The position numbers and the translations under genes were made by a program. The notes under the pieces were generated by a model that saw nothing but the letters and a program-made list of their open reading frames with translations, was not told the origin of the DNA and made no database searches. A stretch of 64,000 nt of DNA, from the NCBI RefSeq assembly GCF_001182745.1, contig NZ_LN868938.1:1178001-1242000 (forward strand), written 5' to 3'. Source of the stretch: Nocardia farcinica. GTDB lineage: Bacteria > Actinomycetota > Actinomycetes > Mycobacteriales > Mycobacteriaceae. This document shows positions 16,095 through 23,656 of this stretch, piece by piece (the stretch's first letter is position 1; every line of letters begins with the position of its first letter).

Positions 16095-17873
16095 ATGTCT
16101 CGATGGTGTGCCTTCCTGACCGAGGACGACCCGGCCGCGCACGTGCGCGCCGTCGGCGCGGAACCGATCACCGCCGGGCCGATCACCGCTGGATCGATCA
16201 CCGCCGGATCGATCACCGCGGCGGGCCCGCATGGGTTCGGGCTGCTCGACGGGCCCGGCGTCGCGGCGGGACCGTTCACCGCCGGTGCGCTGACCGCCGT
16301 CGGTGAGGTGACCCTGTTCAACGCCGACCGGCTGCGCGCCCGCCTCGGCGCCGACGCACCGCCACCGGGCCGCCCCGACGGCGAGGTGCTGCTGCACAGC
16401 TACGCCCGCTTCGGCCTGGACGGCATCGCCGCCGCCGAGGGCATGTTCGCCCTCGCCGTCGCCGACGGCCCCGACCTGGTGCTGCTGCGCGATCAGCTCG
16501 GCGCCCGCACCCTCTTCCACGCCCGCGCCCGCGCGGGCTGGGCCGCGTCCACCTCGCTGCGCGCACTGCGCCACTGGCCTGCCCTGCGCACCGGCCTGCA
16601 CCTGCCCGCCGTGCGGTCCTTCCTCACCTTCGCCTACCTGCCCGGCCGCGAAAGCCTGCTGCGCGACGTGCACGAGGTGCTGCCCGGCCGCTGCCTTCGC
16701 CTGCACCCCGACGGCACCAGCACCGAACACACCTACTGGGAGCCGCGCGAGCACATCGACGAGCGTCCCGCGAGCGAACACGCGCTGCGGTTGCGTGCCC
16801 TGCTCGAGGACGCCGTCACCCGGCGGCTGCCCGCAGGCGAACCGGTCGGCGTGCTGCTCTCCGGCGGCATCGACAGCGGCCTGGTCACCGCCCTTGCCGC
16901 GAAACTGCACGACCAGGCGGTGCACACGTACTCGATCAGTTTCGGCGCCGACGCCCCCGACGAGCTCGGCTACTCCGGCCTGGTCGCCACGCACTGCCAC
17001 ACCCGCCACCGGGTGCTCACCGTCCCCGGGCAGACCGTCGCCGCCCGCCTGGCCGACACGGTCGGCCTGCTCGACAGCCCCGTCGGCGACCCGCTCACCG
17101 TCCCGAACCTGATGCTGGCCGAAGCCGTGGCCGCCGACGGTATCCGGGTGGCGCTCAACGGCGAAGGCGGCGACCCGGTGTTCGGCGGGCCCAAGAACCT
17201 GCCGATGCTGATCTTCGAGCTCACCCGCGACGACCCCGCCGAGGACGCCCGCGCCCACGCCTACCTCGACAGCTACCGCAAGTGCTACGCCGACCTGCCC
17301 ACCCTGCTCACCCGCGACGCGCTCGCCGCACTGGCCGACGCGCCCGGACCGGTCGAGCACGTCGCCCCCTACCTGCGGCCCGGCGCGATGACCAGCCTGC
17401 TCAACCAGCTGCTGCACACCAACCTGCGCACCAAGGGCGCCCACCACATCCTCACCAAGGTCGAACGCCTCACCGCCGCCAGCGGTATCGAGGGCCGCGC
17501 GCCCCTGTTCGACCGTGCCGTGGTGGACCACGCCTTCGCCGTCCCTCCGACGATGAAACTCGCGGGCACCAGCGAGAAATGGATCCTCAAACAGGCGGTG
17601 CGCGACCTGCTGCCCGCCACCATCGTCGACCGGCCCAAGAGCGGCATGCGGGTGCCGGTGCAGCAGTGGCTGGACGGCCCGCTGCGCGAGCTGGCCCACG
17701 ACCTGCTGCTGGGCCGCACCGCCCGCGAGCGCGGCCTGTTCCGCGCCGACACCATCCGCGCCTGGCTGCGGGGCGACGGCGCCCTGCTGCCCCGGCAGGG
17801 CGGCAAACTGTGGCTGGTGCTCTCGCTGCAACTCTGGCTGCGTTCGTTCGACCTCGAGGAGTCCGTCCGGTGA
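16095..17873 (+). CDS. Asparagine-synthetase-like ATP-dependent amide-forming enzyme with degenerate glutaminase domain
   Basis: A 592-residue two-domain protein (ATG 16095; GTG 16089 is an alternative). The C-terminal half is an AsnB-type ATP pyrophosphatase: PP-loop VGVLLSGGIDSGLVTALAA (about 252-270), NGEGGDPVFGG, and KRPKSGMR-like VDRPKSGMRVPVQQWL near the end. The N-terminal half keeps parts of the class II glutaminase fold (LLHSYARFGLDGIAAAEGMF, LLRDQLGARTLFHA). The cysteine that must be residue 2 is instead at position 5 (MSRWCAF) and the RGPD segment is not recognisable, as in beta-lactam synthetases. It may form an amide or lactam with ammonia-independent chemistry. Its stop overlaps the cupin gene start. 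Confidence 0.8.
   Translation: MSRWCAFLTEDDPAAHVRAVGAEPITAGPITAGSITAGSITAAGPHGFGLLDGPGVAAGPFTAGALTAVGEVTLFNADRLRARLGADAPPPGRPDGEVLLHSYARFGLDGIAAAEGMFALAVADGPDLVLLRDQLGARTLFHARARAGWAASTSLRALRHWPALRTGLHLPAVRSFLTFAYLPGRESLLRDVHEVLPGRCLRLHPDGTSTEHTYWEPREHIDERPASEHALRLRALLEDAVTRRLPAGEPVGVLLSGGIDSGLVTALAAKLHDQAVHTYSISFGADAPDELGYSGLVATHCHTRHRVLTVPGQTVAARLADTVGLLDSPVGDPLTVPNLMLAEAVAADGIRVALNGEGGDPVFGGPKNLPMLIFELTRDDPAEDARAHAYLDSYRKCYADLPTLLTRDALAALADAPGPVEHVAPYLRPGAMTSLLNQLLHTNLRTKGAHHILTKVERLTAASGIEGRAPLFDRAVVDHAFAVPPTMKLAGTSEKWILKQAVRDLLPATIVDRPKSGMRVPVQQWLDGPLRELAHDLLLGRTARERGLFRADTIRAWLRGDGALLPRQGGKLWLVLSLQLWLRSFDLEESVR
16164..16223 (+). repeat. Four 15-bp tandem repeats inside the synthetase-like gene
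   Basis: Four in-frame copies of the unit CCGATCACCGCCGGG, with single-base changes, encode (P/S)ITAG four times within the degenerate glutaminase domain. The insertion adds a low-complexity loop near residues 24-43. Confidence 0.8.
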
Positions 17874-18616
17874 CCGAGCCACGCATCAAACACCACGCCG
17901 ACGACGAGAACGAGATCCACGACCTGGCGAGCTTCCAGGACGCGGGCCGCAACGTCGTCACCCCGGTCGCGCAACTGGCACCCGAGGTCGCCGACGCCGT
18001 CGTCGGCGCCTTCGCCCAGATCGTGCGCGCCGCCAAGGCCAGCCCCGCCGCCACCACCCCCGACCGCGACGGCATCGTGCGCTCGCAGGTGTTCGAGGAG
18101 GGCGATGTCTACATGGTCGAGACGCCGTTCGACGGCTTCTTCGCCGACCGCTACCTGATGGACTTCTACGACGCGGCCGAACGCGGCATCTGTTCGCGCA
18201 TGCACCTGCACACCGGGCTGCGTTTCGTGCGGATGATGACCGGCACTCACACCCACATCCGGGTCGGCAGCCTGTCATCGTTCGTCGTCACCGACATCGC
18301 CGGGGTCACCCCGTTCCGGCCCGAGCAGTTCACCGACGCGCTGCCCGACACCCCGCCCGGGGTGGAGCGCACCCGCTACAACCTGATCGTGCCGCCCTGC
18401 TCGTTCGTCGACATGCAGATCCCGCGCGGGGTCAGCCACCAGTTCAACGCCGTCGGCCCGCACGCGGTGATCGATTCGGTGCATCCGGAGGAATCCATCG
18501 AGATCTTCCGGGAACGTATGTCCGGCTACCGGATGATGGCGCAGACGGTGTTCCTGGCACCCGAGCTGCCCGACGCGGCCACCTGCACCGACCTGGAGCG
18601 CCCGGTCAGCCGGTGA
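17870..18616 (+). CDS. Cupin-like protein
   Basis: A 248-residue soluble protein starting at GTG 17870, whose GTGA overlaps the stop of the synthetase-like gene, so the two are translationally coupled. Cupin-like features are SRMHLHTGLRFVRMMTGTHT (HxH followed by Arg/His ligands) and DMQIPRGVSHQFNAVG (the second cupin motif, PxGxxH), ending with DSVHPEESIEIF. A metal-dependent dioxygenase, isomerase or ligand-binding role would fit, but no closer family is recognised. It is the last gene of the operon and converges on the gene at 18606 with an 11-bp overlap. Confidence 0.65.
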   Translation: MTEPRIKHHADDENEIHDLASFQDAGRNVVTPVAQLAPEVADAVVGAFAQIVRAAKASPAATTPDRDGIVRSQVFEEGDVYMVETPFDGFFADRYLMDFYDAAERGICSRMHLHTGLRFVRMMTGTHTHIRVGSLSSFVVTDIAGVTPFRPEQFTDALPDTPPGVERTRYNLIVPPCSFVDMQIPRGVSHQFNAVGPHAVIDSVHPEESIEIFRERMSGYRMMAQTVFLAPELPDAATCTDLERPVSR

Positions 18617-19094
18617 CCACGATCTGCGGCGCGCTCTCCTTCAGTTTCGCGTTGGCCCACCGCATCTGGCGTAACGTCTGCGGATGACAGCGCTGGGTCA
18701 GCGCCAGCAGGTCGCTGTCACGCATCGCCTGCGCCGCCTGTGCCAGCAGCTCCCAGTCCACCGACACCCCCGCGGCCAGCACGTGGATGCGGCGCAGGTC
18801 CCGCAACAACAGCAGCGCGGGCGTGTGGTGGCGGCCGAGCAGTTCGCTGCCCTTCTGGCGCACCGCCGCTCGCAGCGCGGAGTCGTGCTCGGGTTCGGGG
18901 TCCAGGTCCAGCCCGAACCGTCGTCCCGTGACCGCCAGCGCCCGCACGTGCTGATGCGACCACCGGGCCAGGTCACCCGCCAGGTGGTGCACCTCGTGGT
19001 CGGTCTGCTGTCGGTCGGCGACCCGCAGCAGTTCCGTGCCGAGCTCGTTCTCCGCGCGATGCACCTCGGTGATCACCACTCCGACGTTGTTCAC
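18606..19094 (-). CDS. Helical protein encoded with the molybdopterin oxidoreductase
   Basis: A 162-residue, mostly helical protein from GTG 19094; its GTGA overlaps the stop of the oxidoreductase gene. Several histidines lie in the N-terminal half (TDHEVHHLAGDLARWSHQHV), and a second helical part reads HTPALLLLRDLRRIHVLAAG. A four-helix or ferritin-like fold is possible but no clear metal motif is present. Translational coupling suggests that it works with the molybdoenzyme, for example as chaperone or partner. Function not known. Confidence 0.65.
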   Translation of the reverse strand: MNNVGVVITEVHRAENELGTELLRVADRQQTDHEVHHLAGDLARWSHQHVRALAVTGRRFGLDLDPEPEHDSALRAAVRQKGSELLGRHHTPALLLLRDLRRIHVLAAGVSVDWELLAQAAQAMRDSDLLALTQRCHPQTLRQMRWANAKLKESAPQIVVTG

Positions 19095-21574
19095 GCCTGC
19101 GCCTCCGTCGTCTCGTGCGCGGTGCCCGCCGGGCCGCCGACGGTGTCGGGGACCGCCGGGCTCGACGGTGCCGAGGCGGTGTTGGTCGGTGCCGCCGCCG
19201 GGACGCCGTCGGCGAGCGCGATCCGTTCCAGCCGGGCCGCGCCGGATTTGAACAGCGGCTGCTTGGACGCGGGATCCCAGTCGGTGACGGTCAATTCGTT
19301 GGCCGCGCGGCCGAGCCCGTCGGCCGGGGCGTGACCCTCGGTGTCCCAGTAGCCGTAATGGAACGGCAGGAACACCACCCCGGGCCGGATTCCGCCGACC
19401 CGCAGCCGCGCCCGCACCCGTCCGCGCGGTGTGCACACCGCCAGCACGTCACCCTCGTGCCAGCCGTGCCGCTCGGCGTCGGCGCCCGACATCTCCACCC
19501 ACACCTCCGGCGCGGCCTGCTGCAACTGCGGCACCCGCCCGGTCTTGGTGCGGGTGTGGAAGTGGAACAGGGTGCGGCCGGTGATCAGCTGATACGGGTA
19601 GTCCGCCGACACCGTCTCGTGCGGGGGCAGATACTCGGCGGCCTTGACGATCGCCTTGCCGTCGGGGTTGAGCGCGCGGTACTCGGTCGGCTCCACCGGC
19701 GCGCCGGTCACCAGGTCACGGCCGTAGCTCTCGCACACCGCGGGCGCGGCCCAGAAGGCGCCGTCGGCATACAGGCGCTCGGTGCCCTCGGGATGGTCGT
19801 CGTTGCACGGCCACTGGATGCCGCTGCCGCCGCGTAACTTCGCATACGACAGCCCGGTGTAGTCGCAGGGCCGCCCGCGCGTGCACTCCCGCCACGCCTC
19901 GAACGCCTCCTCCGGGGTGGTCCAGGTGATCAGCGGGCCGCCGTCCTTGTCGGTCAGCTCCAGGCGGCGAGCATAGTCGAGGAAGATGTCCAGATCCGGG
20001 CGTGCCTGCCCCGGCGGGTCGATCGCACGCTCGGACAGGTGCACGGTGCGGTCGGCGTTGGTGAAGGTGCCGGTCTTCTCCGCCCACGCCGCCGCGGGCA
20101 ACACCACGTCGGCCAGTTGCGCGGTCTCGGTCAGGAAGATGTCCTGCACCACCAGGAACAGCCGCTCCTGGGCCAGCACCGCGCGGATGCGCGACAACTC
20201 CGGCAGCGACACCGCCGGATTGGTGCCGCTGACATACAGCAGCCGGATCGAGCCGTCCTCGGCGTAGCGCAGCATCTGCATCAGATGCGTGGGCGGCGCG
20301 TAGTGCGGGATCTGCTCGGGTGCCACGTTCCACACCCGCGCCAGGTCGGCCACATGCTCGTCGTTGGCCCAGTTCCGGAAACCGGGCAGGTCGCCGTCGG
20401 CGCCGCACTCGCGGGTGTTCTGCGCGGTCGGCTGCCCGTTCATCTGCAACACCCCGCAGCCGGGTCTGCCGAGCATGCCGCGCACCAGGTGGACGTTGTT
20501 GACCTGCACCGCGGCGGCGGTCGCCTGGTGGGATTGGTAGAAGCCCTGCAGCACCGTGGAGAACAGCCGCCGCGCGCCGCCGATGATCCGCGCCGCCTCC
20601 CGCAGATCCGCCACCGGCACATCACACACCTCGGCCGCCAGCTCCGGGGTGTAACCGTCGAGCATGCGGTCGAGTTCGTCGAAGCCGACGGTGTGCGCGG
20701 CCAGATAGTCGCGGTCGATCCAGCCGTTGCGCACGATCTCGTGCAGCAGCCCGTTCATCAGCATGACGTTGGTGCCGGGTCGCGGTGCCAGATGCACGGT
20801 CGCCGCCTGCGCCACGGGTGTGCGCCGCGGGTCCACGCACACCAGTGCGGGCGGGTTCGGCCCGGCGAGCCGGTCGAGCATCCGCGACCACAGCACGGTC
20901 TGGGTCTCGGCCACGTTGTGGCCGTAGAGGCAGAGCACGTCGGCGTGGTCGATGTCGGTGTAGGAGCCGGGCTGGCCGTCGCAGCCGAAGGACTCCTTCA
21001 ACGCCGCGGCCGCCGTGGCCGTGCACAGGCGGGTGTTGCCGTCGATGTGGTTGGTGCCGATGCCGCCGCGGCCGAGCACCGCCAGGGTGTAGTACTCCTC
21101 GAGGAACAACTGCCCGGTGGTGTAGAAGCCGATCGAGCCGGGCCCGTGCTCGGCCAGCAGGTGCTTCGTACGGGTCGCGACCGCGTGCATCGCGGTGTCC
21201 CAGTCGGTTTCGACCAGTTCGCCGTCCCGGCGGATCAGCGGGGTGGTCAACCGGTCCGCGGAATGGTTGGCCTGCCAGCCGAACAGGTCCTTCGGGCCGA
21301 GCCTGCCGCGGTTCACTCGGTCCACCGCCCGCCCCCGCACGCCGACCAACCGGCCGTCCTTGACCGCCAGGTCCAGGCCGTCACCGTTGGAATGCAGCAC
21401 CGACGCCGACTGCACCCAGGCGTCGACGGCCGCCTCGTCCACCTCCGGCGCCAGGTACATGTCGACCCGGCTCGGCCACGGCTGGCCCGCCCCGTACGGT
21501 GTCCGCCCGCCCCACGGTTCCCGGATTCGGTCTCGCAGCGTCACGAGGTCGGCGATACCCCGGCGATGGTCCAC
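19091..21574 (-). CDS. Molybdopterin oxidoreductase lacking Fe-S cluster cysteines
   Basis: An 827-residue member of the bis-MGD (DMSO reductase) family. Landmarks are the cofactor segments CLYGHNVAETQTVLWSRML, the LVCVDPRRTPVAQAA region, LYVSGTNPAVSLP, VLPAAAWAEKTGTFTNADR, and the C-terminal domain HGWHEGDVLAVCTPRGRVRA. Relatives carry a CxxC-xxx-C Fe-S site near the N-terminus; here that stretch reads SASVLHSNGDG, with Ser, His and Asp in the cysteine positions, and the fourth is Gly (GRLGPKD). No twin-arginine signal is seen, so it should be cytosolic. The start is probably GTG 21574 (a TTG precedes it). Nitrate or formate have been substrates of relatives; the substrate here is unknown. 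Confidence 0.85.
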   Translation of the reverse strand: MDHRRGIADLVTLRDRIREPWGGRTPYGAGQPWPSRVDMYLAPEVDEAAVDAWVQSASVLHSNGDGLDLAVKDGRLVGVRGRAVDRVNRGRLGPKDLFGWQANHSADRLTTPLIRRDGELVETDWDTAMHAVATRTKHLLAEHGPGSIGFYTTGQLFLEEYYTLAVLGRGGIGTNHIDGNTRLCTATAAAALKESFGCDGQPGSYTDIDHADVLCLYGHNVAETQTVLWSRMLDRLAGPNPPALVCVDPRRTPVAQAATVHLAPRPGTNVMLMNGLLHEIVRNGWIDRDYLAAHTVGFDELDRMLDGYTPELAAEVCDVPVADLREAARIIGGARRLFSTVLQGFYQSHQATAAAVQVNNVHLVRGMLGRPGCGVLQMNGQPTAQNTRECGADGDLPGFRNWANDEHVADLARVWNVAPEQIPHYAPPTHLMQMLRYAEDGSIRLLYVSGTNPAVSLPELSRIRAVLAQERLFLVVQDIFLTETAQLADVVLPAAAWAEKTGTFTNADRTVHLSERAIDPPGQARPDLDIFLDYARRLELTDKDGGPLITWTTPEEAFEAWRECTRGRPCDYTGLSYAKLRGGSGIQWPCNDDHPEGTERLYADGAFWAAPAVCESYGRDLVTGAPVEPTEYRALNPDGKAIVKAAEYLPPHETVSADYPYQLITGRTLFHFHTRTKTGRVPQLQQAAPEVWVEMSGADAERHGWHEGDVLAVCTPRGRVRARLRVGGIRPGVVFLPFHYGYWDTEGHAPADGLGRAANELTVTDWDPASKQPLFKSGAARLERIALADGVPAAAPTNTASAPSSPAVPDTVGGPAGTAHETTEAQA

Positions 21575-21698
21575 CAAACCCGGCCGCCGCCCGATACGGC
21601 CGGTCGCCGCGTGTCGGCGCGGCGGCGGTCGCGATGCGGGTCAGGATGCGAGAGCCTGGCCGACGAGCGCCGTGCGGCGACGACGAAGGAGACACATC

Positions 21699-22127
21699 AT
21701 GAGCGATGGCAAGGACTGGAACACCAGCATCATCGAGGAGTTCCGCGCCAACGAGGGCCGCGTCGGCGGCCAGTTCGCGGGTGCGCCGATGCTGCTGCTG
21801 CACCATCGCGGCCGCAAGAGCGGCCGGGAGATGGTGGCCCCGTTGATGTATCAGGCCGACGAGAACGACCCCGACACCGTCTACGTCTTCGCCAGCAAGG
21901 CGGGCGCCCCCGTCGATCCCGAGTGGTACCACAACCTCCGCGCCGCCGGACGCGCCGAAATCGAACGCGGCACCGATCGTTACGCCGTCACCGTCGAGGT
22001 GGTCACCGGCGCCGAGCGGGACCGCATCTACACCGAACAGGCGCGCCGCTACCCGGGTTTCGCCGACTACGAGCGCCAGACCGCCGACATCCGCACCATC
22101 CCGGTGGTCGCCCTGCGCCGCGCCTGA
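21699..22127 (+). CDS. Deazaflavin (F420)-dependent nitroreductase, DDN family
   Basis: A 142-residue protein from ATG 21699 with AAGGAG at good distance. It has the DDN-family core: MLLLHHRGRKSGREMVAPLM, DTVYVFASKAGAPVDPEWYH, NLRAAGRAEIE, and the C-terminal YPGFADYERQT. These split-barrel enzymes use reduced F420 to reduce quinones or nitro compounds in mycobacteria and relatives. The gene is divergent from the molybdenum enzyme and lies just upstream of two candidate DosR-type boxes, though those face the next gene. Confidence 0.9.
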   Translation: MSDGKDWNTSIIEEFRANEGRVGGQFAGAPMLLLHHRGRKSGREMVAPLMYQADENDPDTVYVFASKAGAPVDPEWYHNLRAAGRAEIERGTDRYAVTVEVVTGAERDRIYTEQARRYPGFADYERQTADIRTIPVVALRRA

Positions 22128-22150
22128 TCCGCCGCGATCCCCGGCAACGT

Positions 22151-22186
22151 GGGCCTTTCGGCCCCTCCGCCGGGGACCTCGGACCA
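22151..22186 (+). promoter_or_regulatory. Two tandem candidate DosR (DevR) boxes
   Basis: GGGCCTTTCGGCCC at 22151-22164 agrees with the published core GGGACTTTAGTCCC at 11 of 14 positions. GGGACCTCGGACCA at 22173-22186 agrees at 9 of 14. The second begins 22 bp after the first, about two helical turns, as at strong DosR promoters. They end 69 bp before the universal stress gene, and a possible -10 (TAGCCT, 22211) follows. Confidence 0.6.
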
Positions 22187-22254
22187 GCGTGCCCGACGAT
22201 GCGCCGTTCCTAGCCTGAGAGCACCCGCACGCACACCGGTAAGGACACGCTCTG

Positions 22255-23136
22255 ATGGCCGCACATCCCCTCGTCGTCGGCGTCGACGACTCCGCCGCCA
22301 GCGATCTCGCCGTCCGCTGGGCCGCCGAGACCGCCGCGGCCCGGGGCAGGCCGCTGCGGCTCGTGCACGCCCTCGACCTGGCCGCCACCCGCGCGGTGTT
22401 CGGGCCCTACGCCCTGCTCGTCCCGTCGGTCACCGCCGAGTTCCGTCAGCAGGGCGTCGAATACCTGGCCGCCGCAGCGCAATTGGCCACCGAGACCGCG
22501 CCCGGCTGCACCGTCGACACCGAACTGGTGGAGGGCTCGGCCGCCGAGGTCCTCATCGACCGCTCCGACTTCGCGGCCATGACCGTGCTGGGCACCGGCA
22601 ACGCGGGCGCCCTCGGCTACCTGGGCTCCACCCTGTCGGCGGTGGTCGCCCACGGGCACGGCCCGATCACCGTCGTACGCGCGAGCGGCAACGACACCAG
22701 CATCCGCCGCTGCGGGCCGGTCGTCGTCGGCGTCGACGGCAGCGCGCACAACCGCGCCGCCGTCGAACTCGCCTTCGCCGAGGCCGCCGAGCGGCGGGCC
22801 ACCCTCGTCGCCGTGCACTGCTGGAGCGACCTGCGGTTCGAACAGTTGACCGGTCTGCCCGACACCATCGCCGACCGCGAGATCGAGACCACCTCCCACG
22901 AACTGCTCGCCGACGCACTCGACGGCTGGGCCGACAAATACCCGCAGGTGCGCGTCACCCGCAAGGTCTACCTGTCCGGCCCGCGCCACCACCTGCGCGA
23001 ATGGTCCAAGCCGGCGCAGCTGCTCGTGGTCGGCAGCCGCGGACGCGGCGGCTTCGGCCGCCTGCTGCTCGGCTCCGTCGGCAACGCCCTGGTCCAGCAG
23101 GCGCACTGCCCGGTGATGGTCGTGCACACCCCCTGA
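22255..23136 (+). CDS. Tandem universal stress protein
   Basis: A 293-residue protein made of two Usp domains, residues 1-145 and 150-293. The first starts PLVVGVDDSAASDLAVRWAA and the second PVVVGVDGSAHNRAAVELAF. The second keeps the ATP-binding pattern GxxGxxxxxxxxxGS (GSRGRGGFGRLLLGSVGNAL); the first has a changed version (GTGNAGALGYLGSTLSAV). Tandem Usp proteins are classic members of the DosR regulon in mycobacteria, and two DosR-type boxes precede this gene. It probably acts in hypoxic or nitrosative adaptation; the biochemical role of such proteins is poorly known. Confidence 0.9.
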   Translation: MAAHPLVVGVDDSAASDLAVRWAAETAAARGRPLRLVHALDLAATRAVFGPYALLVPSVTAEFRQQGVEYLAAAAQLATETAPGCTVDTELVEGSAAEVLIDRSDFAAMTVLGTGNAGALGYLGSTLSAVVAHGHGPITVVRASGNDTSIRRCGPVVVGVDGSAHNRAAVELAFAEAAERRATLVAVHCWSDLRFEQLTGLPDTIADREIETTSHELLADALDGWADKYPQVRVTRKVYLSGPRHHLREWSKPAQLLVVGSRGRGGFGRLLLGSVGNALVQQAHCPVMVVHTP

Positions 23137-23220
23137 CTGCCTGCCTGTTCTGCTGATTGTTAAACTTTGCAACCAGCCAGGCCATGCCCTGGCCGACACG
23201 AGCGCGAGGGCGGTGAGGCG

Positions 23221-23550
23221 ATGCCGGGATTCCAGCGGCCGCTGTACCAGATGAAGGCCGACTTCTTCAAAACACTCGGTCATCCCGTGCGCATCCGGGT
23301 CCTGGAACTGCTCAGCGAGCGGGAGCACGCGGTCTCGGAGATGTTGGAGGAAGTCGGCGTCGAACCGGCCAACCTCTCCCAGCAACTGTCGGTGCTGCGC
23401 CGCGCCGGCCTGGTCACCGCCCGGCGCGAGGGACTCTCGGTGACCTACCAGCTCACCTCGCCGGAGGTTGCCCACCTACTGGCCACCGCGCGCGTGATCC
23501 TCACCGGCGTGCTCAGCGGCCAGGTCGAAGCCCTGGAGGAATCGGTGTAA
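23221..23550 (+). CDS. ArsR/SmtB-family transcriptional regulator
   Basis: A 109-residue winged-helix protein from ATG 23221. The recognition region reads EPANLSQQLSVLRRAGLVTA and the wing RREGLSVTYQL. The upstream helix has FKTLGHPVRIRVLELLSERE. No CxC metal site of ArsR is present, so the signal is not obviously arsenite. It is immediately upstream of a SulP transporter gene on the same strand (106 bp), a common ArsR-SulP pairing, and probably controls it and itself. AT-rich promoter-like sequence (TTGTTAAACTTTGCAAC) lies at 23157-23173. Confidence 0.9.
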   Translation: MPGFQRPLYQMKADFFKTLGHPVRIRVLELLSEREHAVSEMLEEVGVEPANLSQQLSVLRRAGLVTARREGLSVTYQLTSPEVAHLLATARVILTGVLSGQVEALEESV

Positions 23551-23656
23551 CGCACCTCGAACCGTTCGCTGCCGCCCGTCACGCTCATTGTTTTCCGATT
23601 TTCGAAACTAGACATCCAGGATTCCTCATGCTTCGCCTACCCCGGGACCGCACCCG

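Noticed and set aside
15174-17882. A 902-codon minus-strand open frame
   Set aside because: It is antisense to the synthetase-like gene and its neighbours and has low-complexity Gly/Val/Ala/Gln content; no motif supports it.
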